Origin: Moniliella sp. 'wahieum'
Lineage: Eukaryota; Basidiomycota; Moniliellomycetes; Moniliellales; Moniliellaceae
Length of the DNA stretch: 64,000 nucleotides
NCBI GenBank assembly: GCA_003971905.1
Contig: RSEE01000111.1
Location: 62,001-126,000 of the forward strand
Direction: 5' to 3'
The translations under genes were made by a program, and so were the position numbers. The notes below the pieces were generated by a model. The model was given only the letters and a program-made list of their open reading frames with translations. It had not been told where the DNA came from and did no database searches. Shown here piece by piece: positions 1 through 11,731 of the stretch; position 1 is the first letter of the stretch, and each line of letters starts with the position of its first letter.

Positions 1-620
1 CACTTTACTCCGATTCGTCGCGTTGGCCTCGGTCACCGCACCGGCTCCCACCAGCGCACCAAATACCTCCGCTTCAATCCTATCCATATCGGCGGGGACC
101 TGGGACCCCGCGTGGCCCAAGCCCGCTCCGGCATAACCAACCAACACGGCAAACTTACGTTTCACGCGCTTTTCCTCCGCCTCGGGCACGCTCTCGCCTG
201 CCAAGTCCGCTGGCGTGGGGTGCCATCCGGGCGGCTGAGCGCGGCGCGAGGAGGGTTGGGTGCGTTGGTCCGGGTGGGGGTGGGAGGAGAGCGGGCGCGG
301 AGGGGCGGGGCGGAGGGGGGCGCCGAGCCAGACGTCTGCTGCCGGATCAGGTCTTCAAACGTGCACGCCGACGCGGCGGGCGGGACGGACGAGGTGGACA
401 GGGAGGACAGGGAGGACGGGTGGGGGGAGGAGGCGCGAGCGGAGCGACAGAGGCCGCACGACAGGTGGAGTGTCCTGCGCGGGACGAGGGGCGCGCGGGG
501 CCGGGGCGCGCACAGCGGCAGACGCACGACGGCCATCGTGGCGATGCTGGTCGTGCGAGTGGCGGAGGCGGAGGTGGAGGCGGTGGCCAATGGCCGGTGG
601 CCGATGGGGTGGACCTTCAA
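1..620 (-). CDS. PUS1: tRNA pseudouridine synthase, PUS1-type (N-terminal part, runs off the window)
   Basis: Reading leftward from about 200, the segment KRKFAVLVGYAGAG, then a GSQ, then IEAEVFGALVGAGAVTEAN matches the first conserved block of eukaryotic Pus1 (KRK-hydrophobic-GY-GxG, Q, IE..LF.A.V.AGA). Pus1 converts uridine to pseudouridine at several tRNA and snRNA positions in nucleus and mitochondria. The catalytic aspartate motif (ARTDKGVHA region) lies beyond the window edge. The region 240-620 is in a different frame and reads as a Ser/Pro/Arg-rich leader starting MAVVRLPLC, which could be a mitochondrial presequence; an intron or a frame break must join the two. The start is therefore uncertain. 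A GTAAGT inside the conserved block looks like a splice donor but interrupts conserved protein, so I read through it. Confidence 0.68.
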
Positions 621-2795
621 CGGGCGCGGTGGGCGTGGAAGCTGGACTGGGGCGGTGTGGTGGGCTGCTCAGGCGGCAGCGCACAGGCGTGAACGAAGGA
701 AGGTGGGAGGGAGGGGGTAGGAATGGGAGTGGGTGTGGTTACTTGATTGGCTGGTTTCATGTCATCGATCATGCATCATCCTTCCTCCACACACCCGCAA
801 GAAGGCACAGACACTGCCCCCGCGCCAGCCGCGCCGCGTTAGCTTGTTCCTTCGCGTGGCCATTTCTAAAGTCTGTGGCCCAAGTCGATTGTCGACGAGA
901 GAGGATCCGACGCTGCCACCCAGTGCTCCACCGCCCCCCCCCCGACAGGCCATCCAGCTCGACTCCCCCCGCTACGTCCTCGCCCTCGTCGCCTGTCGCC
1001 AGGCCCCAGGAACAGGGCCTGGCGGGGGAGCGTGTGACTGTCGTGGTCGCGTCAGGCAGTCAGGCAGCATCGCTGACTATGGCCCCGTCAAAGCAAAAAC
1101 CAATCCCAATGGACCATTGCATCATCGCAGCTTGGCAGTGGCCGCTCATCTGTACTATAGCACTCGCCTGCAGCGCTTGGCCGGGGTAGCGTGCTAACCC
1201 TGCGCGTGGCCTGGTCCCACGCCCACGCCCACCTCCCACTTCCGCCTTCCTTCGTAGTCAGTCATCGAGCAGGCCAACTATGCGAATTTAGAATGCCGAC
1301 GGTACTTGGAGGTAATCGATCAAGTGGATCCAGGCCGTAGCCGTAGCACCAGGCACGGCGGACCCAGTTGTCAGACACGCTGGCTGTCGTGTCACCAGTC
1401 CACACCTCATACTCAAAGCGTAGTCAACGTAGTCCACTGTGCGTCCGTCAGATTCATAAACGGGTCTTATGTGGAGCGGATGGCCAAGAGTAGGTCGGAG
1501 CTTTTGGAAGGTCGAGGCGAGGGGTATACATATGCTCATTCGTTTCCACCACAATCAGTGCACCTACTGTGACGTCTCTGGCGCGTACTCGAAGAGGATA
1601 CAGCCAGAAGGTGGATTTGTCTCAACCCATGGCGCAGCGTCTAGTCTTGGCCTAAGTGGCTCAAGTGGATCAACCGGCACAAAGCTTTTAATTGACTGGT
1701 CGCAAACACCAGTACCTACTCTACAGTCTATGGTACCTGGTACCCCTCCGTTTCGGGCGTGGCGGTGGTACGAGCACGAGAACCGAGGTTTCTGCAATGT
1801 CCTAGAGGTTTCTGTTGTCGTGCGGGATGTGGGACACCTCGCAGCCACAATGGTGGTGGGGGACATTTTTGTACTCTTGATGGAACTTTTACGAAGAGGA
1901 CCAAGTCGGACTATGCTCAGATACGTCTGTTGGGCCGTGCACACCTGTTTGGCACACTGACTTTTTGGTTTTGGGACCGGGAGCGGACGTACTCTGGAAC
2001 GAAGGGTAGGGCCGAAGACCTGTTGGTACTGCGTAAGTACAAGTACTGTGACATCAAACGATGATCTTACCTCCAACCGGGGGGGCGGTATACCGGATCA
2101 ATACATGTGCACATCACTATAGCGTCACTACTGGTGCCTGTACTGGTACCTGTATCCCACCAGCGGTGGGAGACGGGGGGGGACGGGTAGGGATTGTGCG
2201 GATGGCCAGAGGTTGATGAGAGACAAAAAGCGATACGAACGTTCTCGTTCTCGTTCTCGGTCGCTTGATCCTTCGTCATCGGCTTTGGTGCGCTGTTGGG
2301 CGGGAGGATGCGCTGGGCTGAGATCTGAAATCTGAGATCTGGGATGCCTTGCAGCACGGCAGCTTGATCCGAAGAAACGGTCGCCCGACCGACGGAATCA
2401 GAAATCAGAAAGAACACAATGCACTACACGTCTATCAAAAGTAGCTACTGCTACTGCTGCCGCCCTCGGGCCCTAGGGCCTGGGCCCTGATTCCCTGGTC
2501 TCACGAGAGGTGGGGCACGTACGGTCGCTAGATGACTAGATCTATACTACGTGGTGAGGATGGGGCGAGGCAAGCCATCGAGTAACTACTACTCGGGCAA
2601 AGCAATGCGTTCGGGCGGTCCGTGCAAGGCAAGGCGGCAGTGCCAAGGGCATACAACTGGCAACTGGCATTCTCATCGGTGATCAATGAGAATGAAAATG
2701 AGAATGAGAATGCGAGGCGAAGCCCGAGACGAGGGGGAGAAAGTACATAGGGGGGGGGGGGGGTATGCGAGGCCAACAGAGAAGGGGAAACAAAA
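621..2795. other. intergenic region, no supportable gene
   Basis: Open frames on both strands here lack the GC3 bias of the neighbouring genes and match no family I recognise. The stretch holds short microsatellite-like runs (AATGAGAATGAGA near 2690, a G run at 2750-2763) and an ATCTGAG-type repeat near 2325-2342. It probably contains the upstream regions of the two flanking minus-strand genes. Confidence 0.5.
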
Positions 2796-3790
2796 TCATA
2801 CACATGATCCACGGCCAAGAGGAAGAGGCAGGCTTAAAACATGGCCACGGTCAGGTACTGTCCGGACCGATCTTGGCGCGGCGTGGGGCCGGTCAGGTGT
2901 GGGTCGGTGTGGGTCCGGGTGGGGGTGGGGTTCGGGCGGGGAAATGAGGATGGCCGGGACGGGTGGTGGGGCGGGCGGGGCCGGGGGCGGGGGGCAGTGT
3001 GCGTCTGGGAGCGGTTTGGGCGCTTGGCGCGGGAGCAAGGCAGCGAAGGGCAGGAGGAACGAGGTGAGGGGGTAGACCCAGAGCGGAAGGATCCATTCAG
3101 GCACGGGCGGGAGCGGCGGGAGCGGGGGCACCCGTTGCGCAGCAGCGCACGCCACGAGTCGTCGGCCGTGGGGTCGGGGGGCAGCGGGAGGTAGGCGACG
3201 TGGCCCGAGACGGGGTCGAGGAAGAGCTGGCGGCCAGTGCGGATGGCGGGGTCGAGCCACCAGTCGTCGATGCCCGCGCGGCGGGCGGCAGGCGGCGGCC
3301 AAACACGCCCCGGCGATGGGCATCATGGTGCGCGTGTGGCGGGGGGGCGGGGGGGGGTCCGCGGGGGGGAGGAGGGGCAGGGGGTCGTCCATGGGGGGGG
3401 GGGGGGGGGGGGGTGGGGGGCGGGGGGGAGATGGCGATGGAGAAGCGCGGGTGTCTATACTGGAGCTGCCAGGCACGGGTGGGGCAATGGTGGGAGCAGA
3501 CGGAGGGCGGGCACGGGGGCAGTGGGGGGCGGTGCGCTGAGGCGCATGCGCGCCTTCCGATCTGGCCCGCGCTGTCGCACTCAGCGCTCAGCACGGCTGC
3601 CCCGTGCGGCGACGGGTGGAGTACCAAGTACCAGCGCACGCCTGCGTCGTCAGCCGTTCGCTCCCCGGCCGCGTCCGGCTGCCTTCGGGCCGTCTGGATC
3701 GCCTGCTGGAAGGGGTACTGATAGTGGTAGTGGTAGTGGTACTGAGTACTGACGCAGTCAGAGTAGCCTACGCCCCCATTCCATCGATAG
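2796..3790 (-). CDS. hypothetical protein, frame-broken
   Basis: I do not recognise this gene. On the minus strand a segment near 3640-3750 (reading PFQQAIQTARRQ, then RWYLVLHPSPHGAAVL) and a segment at 3120-3270 (reading IDDWWLDPAIRTG, then LFLDPVSGHVAYLPLPPDP, then WRALLRNGCP) look like real protein. They are separated by a poly-Pro stretch encoded by G runs at 3340-3430. The segments are in different frames, so homopolymer errors or an intron must connect them. The strong G/C bias makes long open frames likely by chance on both strands, which is why confidence is low. No targeting signal or catalytic motif is visible. Confidence 0.33.
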
Positions 3791-3849
3791 GAGTTCTGAG
3801 ATTCAGATTCAGAATCACCACACCCGTCGATCCGTGACATCATCGATCA

Positions 3850-4790
3850 CACATGCTCTCGATCACCCACCTGCACCCCTGCATCCACCGGGCGACGGCC
3901 GATCAGGCGCATCGATCATCCCGCGCATCCCGCCGGCCCACGGGCGAATGATGTCATGCATCATGCACTGCAGCTGATGACACCCAGCCAGGGTGCTAGC
4001 ACATCAGTACTCAATTCTCCCATCGTCTACCCTCACCATTCCCATGCCCACTCCATTCCCATTCCCATTCCCATTCCCATGCCCATGCCCACTCCCACTC
4101 CCGCTCCCATCGCAACGCAAAGCAAGGAGGCAGATTGAATCGATACGAGATGAAGATGAAGATGATGAGGGAGGCGGAGAAGAAGAGGGAGATGGAGATA
4201 AGGATGGAAATCGAGCACATACATGTCAAATCGTCTTTTGGCACTGGCCCACCCCATCCACCCAACCCAACCCATCCACCCCATCCACTAGGTACACCAC
4301 CCAGGCAACCTAGACAGCAGACCAGGAACTTGCACTCATGCCCAAGTGCGTACCGCGTACCGCGTACCACCTTCCGCGTAGGAACCTCAGGCACTGGAGT
4401 GCGTGGCAGCCAGCAGAGGGAGAAAGAACTGCTTGGACAGGGGCACGCTAGCTACTCGCTCGGTTCTGCGAGGGGGGGCAACAGTGAGCGGTGACATGTG
4501 ACATGTGACACCGCCGATGACATGGAACGCCCAGCACCGATCCTCGCATCGCGCATGTAGGATGTAGGATGTAGGACGAGGTAGGGTGTAGGATACAGGA
4601 CGTGGGATGGGGAAGCATGGGAAGAAGGGTGTCTGTGACTGGTCTTCGCTCCAGCGTCAAGCGTCAAGATGTTCGCTTGGGTCTGGGTCTGGGTCTGGAC
4701 CTGGGTCTGGAGTTGGAGTCGAGCACGGATACGGACCTCCGAGGGACCCCAGTTGGCAGCTGGGAGAACCTGTTCGCCCCCACTTCGTCC
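3850..4790. repeat. intergenic with simple-sequence repeats
   Basis: Contains CCCATT-type hexamer repeats at about 4034-4110, a GATGAA-rich run at 4147-4200, a CCCATCCA run at 4250-4290, a GATGTAG run at 4556-4575 and TGGGTC repeats at 4679-4710. No gene is supported. The right end lies just past the 3' end of the MDM31 gene. Confidence 0.5.
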
Positions 4791-7700
4791 CTAAACAGGG
4801 ACCAAGAGCGTGCAAGAGCGTGGCAGAGCGTGGCAGAGCGCCAAGCTGCCAGAGTGTGCTAGTGCGCGCGACCGGAAGGGAGCAAGGGCGACGAGCCATT
4901 TTTTCCGACTCAGAGCAAGCCGGGGGAAGGTTCGAGTTGAGCCGGGACCAATCCGCGGCGGGTGAGACGGTTCGCGCAAGTGGCGTAAGAGTTGCAAGGA
5001 GGAATCAGCGAGGAGCTGCAAGGTCCAAAAGGATACGTTGCGGTAGCGTTCCAAGTTAGCGTTTTGGGACATGACGTGAGCCGCTAGAGCCTGGTACACT
5101 TTATCGTACATGATGGGCATGAGACCAGTTTGAGCCAAGTCCATCGACCCATCAAATTCGCTAAGGTCCATCACGATGCGCGCATGGATCGGGATCAGCG
5201 TCCGGTTCGCATTCATAAATGCTACAATTGGTCGGACGAACGCATGGTTCTTGTAGCTCAGCTGGTTGGTGAAGAGTGGCACGGCCGCTTTGATGTCTTT
5301 GAAGCGCACGTCCATGTCGATCACCACAGTGGGAGAGGGACGTTCGAGCGGGAGCGGACCTGCGTCGGGCTCGGAGGGCGGACCAAGGTCCGTCCCAGTC
5401 TCCGAGGAAGAGAGCACCGCGCGCTCGCGCTCAGTAGGTGCAACGGGAAGGGGGGACGATGACGACGCAGAAGCTGACGGGGGCGCCGTGCGACTGGCTC
5501 AGTCACTGGCTGTACCGCGGTGCACCTTGTTCTGCTTCGCTCACGTCTGCCTCCGCCTCTGCCGACGGGACCAAGCACGACGCATGTGGGTCATCCGTGA
5601 TGACGCCCAAGAAGGTCTGACGTCCGTCCTCGGAGAAAAGACTGAGGGTATCGGTCCAAATTTCGCCCGATGAATACGTTCTTTCAAGCGATGCAAAGCG
5701 ACGCGGACGCGTTCTTGTTTGACGTGGAGGGTACGTTGGCGCTCCGCCTCTGCTTCGGACGACAGGGCGACCTGGGACTCCTCGGCTTTCCTTGGGCCAA
5801 CTGGGCACCAGCGCCGACGGCTGTGACGGGGACCTCGATTGCCGGTTCGTTGAGGTCATGTTGGCCCGAGACAAAGCCTCCGCTCGGGCTGGGCGAGCAG
5901 AGACGCGCCTTGCTCAACAGGCTGGGAGGATGGCGTGTGCGTGTGCGGGTACTGGTCCCTGTCGCGCCGACCAGACCAGACAGGTTGGATGCAATCTCAC
6001 TAAAGATGGCGTTGATGTCCATGTCCTCGGTCAGGTCGCGCGGGAAACGCAGGTCGGCCACCACGTCGAACCGGCCACTGAGGATCCATGCAATGGGGCC
6101 AGTGGCCTGGGTCGACTGCGACTGGATGTGGTCAAAGTTGACACCGTCGATGCGGATGCGGGAACTGGTACGAAACGCGCAAAGTCAGTCTGGATTGTCC
6201 CCTGGCATGCGATGTCATAGCCCAGGAGTCGAGGAGGGGCGGGGTAGGCGTAAGGCAGGGGTTAGGGAGGGAAGAGAGGGGGTGGGGGGGGGGGACGTAC
6301 CACGCGGTCCCATTGGCTCTGCTGGTTCTGCGAGCGTTCTTCTCGACGGACTTGCCGACAGACTGGGGCGTGTATGGAGGGAGAAGAGGCATCCATCGAA
6401 CTCCCCGTAATGGAGTTGGCCGAGAGAATGTCGTAAAAGATCCACTGTTTGCGGAAGCGGGGCAAAGAAGCCGAGAAGACAGACATGTTAAACGGCCGGA
6501 ATGTTGGGCTGGTAAATCGTGATCAGCACATCCTCACGTCGAGTCGTTCCAATTCAAAGTCGCCATGTTTGGCAGTACGTCGTGCGGCCTTGGGGTCGTA
6601 CACCGGTTCGGTCCCAAAACACTTGGCGCCGATCCACCGTGCCACGCACACCACGTACCACCGCGCTGCGCAAGATGCCCTTTCCGTCCCACCATTGCCC
6701 AAAATCCAGTTGCACATCAATGCTGTCGACCGACAAGTCAAACATGGTAAAGTTGTTGTTCAACAACTCTTCCTCCAACCCACGCGCGCGCGCCGACATG
6801 GGCATCGCCATCTCCTGGTCTTCGTAGTACATCCCGTCCCACGCATGACCACTGTGGTTGTCCTGTGCACCAGGTAGGGACGGGGGCAGGAGGGCGGGGG
6901 GTGGCGACGTGGGTCTGTGTGCCCGAGGTGGAGTGTAGAGTAGTAACAGAGGAAGGGTACATAGGCCGCATCTCTTCGTCGTCGGCGTATACGGCGAGCG
7001 CCTTTGGCCCGCCAACACTTCCAGACGATTTGGCGCAACGTTTCGGGGTCGTAAGAGGGCGACGGGAGATGAAGACGTTTTTGAAGCTGATTCGCCCTTC
7101 GCGCCACTTGGGCACAATCGCCGACTCGAATACGACGCTCACCCCGTTTCGGCCGTGAGGTAATCGGTCAACTTGCGTGCGATCAGTGGTCCAAGTTTAA
7201 CAGCTTGGCACCGGCAAACACGACGCTGACAAACGTTGTCGTGCCACTACAAACAGCAAGATCGTACCCACTGAACCCAGGGTAAAAAAACGCACTGAGA
7301 TCGTCCGCTTGAACGCCGAAAAGAGCGGATGGTAAACCACTTGAACGGATCTGGAGCCGCGTCCAAAACCCGCGCGCGTACCGCAACAGTTCCTCTTTGG
7401 TAGGACGGTGCCAGGGGGGGGAGGTGCGGGTCGTGGGGATGTGGGTCGTGATCGAGGCGAGGGTGGTAAGGTCGTCGTACAAGCGCGCCCATCGTGGGTT
7501 TCCACAGCGGATCGTCGAACCCGCCCGGGCCAACGTAGGCCGGGAAGGCAAATGCGATGACGAAGGCGAAGAGGAAGATGGAGATGAAGAGGAAGGTGAG
7601 GTGTGAAGGTGAAGTGCGACCGTTGGGATCGGGACGTTCGCCCTACCAGCGGCTGGCGCCGCGGGAGGAATGGAAGGGAGATGAGGCAAGACGACCCCTG

Positions 7701-7832
7701 GATCTGACTCATCTTTTTGTTGAGTGAGAGGAGGGCGAGGTCGCGAAGGCCGGGCGGGTAGTTGTGGAAGAGTTTTGCATCACCGGATAGGACATGGGGG
7801 GCGACCGAGTGGGGAGGGGGAAGCAGGAGCAT
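4791..7832 (-). CDS. MDM31: mitochondrial distribution and morphology protein MDM31/MDM32 family
   Basis: The protein belongs to the Mdm31/Mdm32 inner-membrane family needed for normal mitochondrial shape, nucleoid stability and lipid homeostasis. Visible family blocks in order are WFTIRSFRR and GTTTFVSVVFAGA (7210-7350, first membrane segment), FESAIVPKWREGRISFKN (7060-7140), FDLSVDSIDVQLDFGQWWDG with VVRGVRGTVDRR (6640-6780), LPRFRKQWIFYDIL (6420-6480), RIRIDGVNFDH (6130-6170), DLRFPRDLTEDMDINAIF (6000-6060) and the C-terminal VRPIVAFMNANRTLIPI and FWTLQLL (5040-5260). An intron fits at about 6170-6297, with donor GTACGT and acceptor CAG. Several single-base frame breaks separate the blocks. 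The start at 7832 is a guess; the N-terminal leader is Pro/Ser/His-rich. The tail after FWTLQLL is longer than usual for the family and may be another frame break. Confidence 0.82.
6170..6297 (-). other. predicted intron of MDM31
   Basis: On the minus strand the coding sequence ends at a GTACGT donor followed by a pyrimidine-rich stretch and resumes after CAG with the conserved SRIRIDGVNF block. Donor form and size match other introns in the window. Confidence 0.6.
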
Positions 7833-8570
7833 GAGCAGGAGCAGGAGCAGGAGCAGGAGTAGGGGAGGGAGGACAGGGCTGGAGGACTTCAGCGACGACG
7901 GTATTGGCGAGTGGCAGGGTGTGGGGTCGGAGGGATGGCGACGGGGGGAGGAGGCACGGCCGAGGAGGCAGGGCGCTCAGCATCGTTGGTGGTGGAGGCG
8001 GCGTGGGCGGAGGCGGAGAAGGCGCGGGCAGAGGACAAGGGGGATGGGCATGCGCATGCGCAGGGGAAGGCGCGGACAGCGGCTGGGGCGCAGGAGCGAT
8101 GGTGGCGGAGGAGGGAAGCGAGGGCGCGGTCGCAGCACGGCGGCGGCGGGGGGCAGGGTGCGTGTGGCGGTGCAGGCGAGGGCGCGGGGCGTGCAGCACG
8201 CCGAAGGGGGTGGGCCGGCATGGCGGCGGAGGCGGCGGCGGTGTGTGGGAGGACGAGGCGGGAGGGCGATGCTACGCGTGCGGCATGCCGGGTGGCGGTG
8301 GTGGTGAGTATGATGGTGGTGTGGTTCGCCTTCGCCTTCGCCTGGGCGTCCGTCGGCTGGCAGCCAAGAACAAATTTTTGCCAGCCATCCGAATTGAAAC
8401 GGGCCGGCGAGCGTCGTGTGCTGGCACGGCGCCAGTCTCCCATGCTCCCGGGTCCGCCCTGTGTCGAGACAAGCTACTATAATCAATCCACCTATGCTGC
8501 CCTCATGTTATGGCCATTGGACCATCCCTCGATCCATCCATTTGCTCGTGCTTCTCCTCCTCCCCCCCTC
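7833..8570. other. intergenic, GC-rich, upstream of MDM31
   Basis: Both strands are open over long distances because of GC bias, with imperfect GGAGGC/GGCGGA and GGAGCA repeats (7830-7860 and 7995-8060). No reading frame shows family similarity. It separates the MDM31 start region from the AFG2 stop; a longer MDM31 leader inside this stretch cannot be excluded. Confidence 0.45.
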
Positions 8571-11268
8571 TCATCGCCCCGCCACCGCGTTCCTCCGCCA
8601 CGCCTCAAACCGCATCAACATCTCCGGCGTGATGGAGCGGCGGGTGGAGGCAAGCGCCGTGTCCCAATCGCGTTTCGTGATCGTGCGTGCGGGGCGGAGG
8701 GGGCCATGCCAGCGGCCTGGGCGAGAGCCACGACGTCCGCGCCCGAACATCCATCACTAGCCGCCGCCACAGCTGCCAGGTCTACGTCGTCGTCGAGCGG
8801 CATGGCGGCCGTGCTCTTGCGCAGCAATGATAGCCGCTGCGAGCACGGCGGCGGCGGCACAAATAAGTGCACGTCCAGTCGACCTGGACGGAGCAGGGCC
8901 GCGTCCAGTGCCTCGGGTCGATTCGTCGCTGCTAACACCACCACGCCTTCGCCTGCTTTGGTACGTGCTGTCCAGGCCATCGAGCTCGGTGAGCAAGGTG
9001 CCTAGCAACCGGTCCGATACTGCGTCCCCACCACCACCGCTGGCGGCGCCCATACCGCTCCGAGCGGTGGTCAAGGCATCGATCTCATCAAAGAACAGGA
9101 TGCAGGGTGCGGCAGCGCGTGCCTTGCGGAACAGGGCGCGCGTGCGCCGTTCCGACTCGCCCACATACATGCTGTACAGTTCCGGGCCTTTGACAGTGAC
9201 GAAGTTGGCGCCGCTTTCGGTGGCCAGCGCGCGCGCTAGGAGCGTCTTGCTGCACCCCGGTGGGCCGTAGAGCAGTACTCCGCGCGGAGGCGCGATGCCC
9301 AAGCGCGAAAACGACGCTCCATGCTTAAGTGGTGCCTCGACCGCTTGGCGCAACTGCGCCACCACGTCCCACGACCCACTGTCCGCCTGCGCTGGCGTCG
9401 GGTCCGAGCCATCGGGCACAGCTACCTCGGACCAGTGCACCCGTGGCACCTCGACGGCCAACTCGCGCAGCCCCGAAGGACGAACCACATTCAACGCTTC
9501 CAATACGTCTTCCAGCCGCACCGGCTCGAGCGTAGGTGGATGTGGATTCGAGTGCGCCAGATCGACCTGTGCCAAGTCCCGCGCCAACGCCTCCATCTCC
9601 CCTCTGCCGCCCCCTTCCACCTGGTTAGGGTGCGGCGGACGGACGAACGGCGCGGCGGCGAGAGGATCCATACGACCAATCGCGCGCATCGCTGCTTCCC
9701 GCACCACGGCAGCCAAGTCGGCACCGACATACGCATGCGTCTTTCCTGCGACCAAGCCCAGATCGTCCGACGACAGCTCGTGGGGGACCTTGCGCAGCAG
9801 CACGTCCAAAATGTCCCTTCGAGCGGGCAAGTGGGTACGCCCAACTCGATTTCGCGGTCCAAGCGGCCGGGTCGGCGGAGCGCCGGGTCCAGTGCGTTTG
9901 GTCGGTTGGTCGCTGCAATGACGGCGACGCGAGCGCGAGAGCGGGCACGGCCTTTGGTGCCTGCTGTGGCCGAGGAGGCAGATGGGGTGCTCGTACCCAT
10001 ACCATCCAACAGAGTCAACAGCGTAGCTACCACCTTCGATCCACATCGCCCGCGCCTGACGCAGCATCATCACTGGCGCCCGCGTCGGTCGAGGGGCCAC
10101 GCATCAATCTCATCAATCACCACGATGCACGGTTCTCTCCGCTGAGCTTCCTGAAACAGGGCGCGCAACTTGGCTTCCGTTTCGCCGTGGAACGCGCTGC
10201 CGAGTTCAGGCCCGTTGATCTGGACCACACTGGCGCCCACGGCTGCGCACACGGCACGCGCCAAACTCGTCTTGCCCGTTCCCGGGGGACCGTAGAGCAA
10301 TACCCCGCGCGGCGGCTTGAGACCGTACTGCTCAAACAACTCGGGCTGCAGTAACGGCATTCAATCAGTTTGCGCATCTCGTTGATTTCCGTCTCGAGAC
10401 CACCAAGCACCGAGTAGGCTTGGAAGGGGGTCGATGGCCTGCGGGGCGAGCTCGCGGCGTCGGACGAGGGAGGTGCAGCAGTGGCAGTGCCAGGAGCCGG
10501 AGCCCGATCAGGACAGGAGCAGGAGGAAGAAGCTCAAGAGCCGTCTCGGGGGTCACTTTGCACCCTACTCGGTCCCGTGAGGACGGGGATCGGCCATGCC
10601 ATCGACAGCCGCGAGGCGGAAGGTAATCTGCGACGTTGTAGCTCGACACTGGCCTGTGTGCCAAAGTGGAGAAACGTGCGGCTGGTGAGGGTCTGGCGGA
10701 GCAAGGCGACCAGCAACGGGCTTTCCTTGTCAGAGAGCGTTTCCGGCAGGGGCACCGGCACGCCCTCGTCAGAGTCCTGTACATCCTTCACGTGCTCCAA
10801 GCGCCATGCGACCGACGTGGCAGCTGGCAGGCTGTCGGGCGCAACGGCCGCACGCGCAGCGATCCCAGCGGATGTTTGTCGCTCTGGCCCTGTTCGCGGC
10901 GGGAGGAGGCAGGCGCGCACGGGCTCCGGCAGCGCCACATCGTTGTCCAAGATGGTGAAAGAAGGCCAGGCCATGCCGACGTACCACTGGGTGTCGGGGT
11001 CTGCGTCGGCCAGCTTGGCTACCACCTCGGTCGCGTGTCCTTCTTGCCGACCAAGGCGGGCGAGACGACGAGGAGCGGGCTGCCGGCGGGGACGTGCTGG
11101 AGGCGCATGGCCAGCGCGCTGAGGTGGATGGGCAGCGCCGGGTCGTCCGGCTGGGCGGCTATGCCGACGCGGGCGAGGCGAGAGGCCCAGCAGGAAGCTC
11201 GCCTTGGCGCTCATCGGGGCCGGCGGTGGCGTGGACGGCCGAGAGGAAGGACGAAAAAAATAATCCAC
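8571..11268 (-). CDS. AFG2: AAA+ ATPase AFG2/DRG1, 60S ribosome maturation factor
   Basis: Afg2/Drg1 is a Cdc48-type hexameric ATPase that strips shuttling factors such as Rlp24 from cytoplasmic pre-60S particles. Two AAA modules are visible. D1 begins after [16 protein letters not shown], with Walker A GPPGTGKT at 10268-10291 and Walker B VVIDEID near 10103-10126, then [19 protein letters not shown]2 has Walker A GPPGCSKT at 9245-9268, Walker [10 protein letters not shown] near 9068-9100, then [18 protein letters not shown]; the GCSKT form is typical of the Afg2/SPATA5 branch. The C-terminus [16 protein letters not shown], then [12 protein letters not shown] ends at a TGA at 8571-8573. The N-terminal domain (10534-11268) is more divergent. 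At least four frame breaks interrupt the gene, each leaving conserved sequence on both sides. The start at 11268 is tentative. Confidence 0.87.
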
Positions 11269-11731
11269 GCCAACAAAATGGACCAGCAGCCTGGCCGGAG
11301 TTTACGTCACGTGATGCACCTGCTCGTAGTAGCCCCAACATCCACATAACAAGAGGTAGTAGTAGTAGTGCGCTTGTCTGCTACGTAGCGCCCCCTGACT
11401 CTTCTTGGTCCACAGTACTGCTTTGCATAGCCAACACCATTCCTTCCACACACACGCATGCACGACATCTTGCCCGCACACAAGATGCTGGCGGTGATGC
11501 AATCACGATATTTCTGGGGGACCAGGGGGGAGATTGCGCGGGGGACAGGGGGGATATAACGGGCAAAAGAACGAAGAGACCAATCGAAATGCAGCTGACG
11601 AGCCAGCGCCACAGAAATGACAAAAAAAAGAACAAACCAAAGAGGGGTGACCAACCGTACCCGTCGCAGCCGCGTCAAGGGGCCAGGGGAGGTAGGGGGG
11701 GAAGAAGGGTGGGGGGGGGGTATGCGCACGG
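11269..11731. other. intergenic between AFG2 and the secreted DPBB gene
   Basis: Both neighbours are on the minus strand, so this holds the AFG2 promoter region and the 3' end of the next gene. It includes A-rich and G-rich runs (11618-11640, 11690-11722). I see no gene. Confidence 0.4.

Noticed and set aside
1564-2076. Minus-strand open frame of 170 codons
   Set aside because: Codon use is unlike the real genes, with mixed third positions, and there is no recognisable motif.
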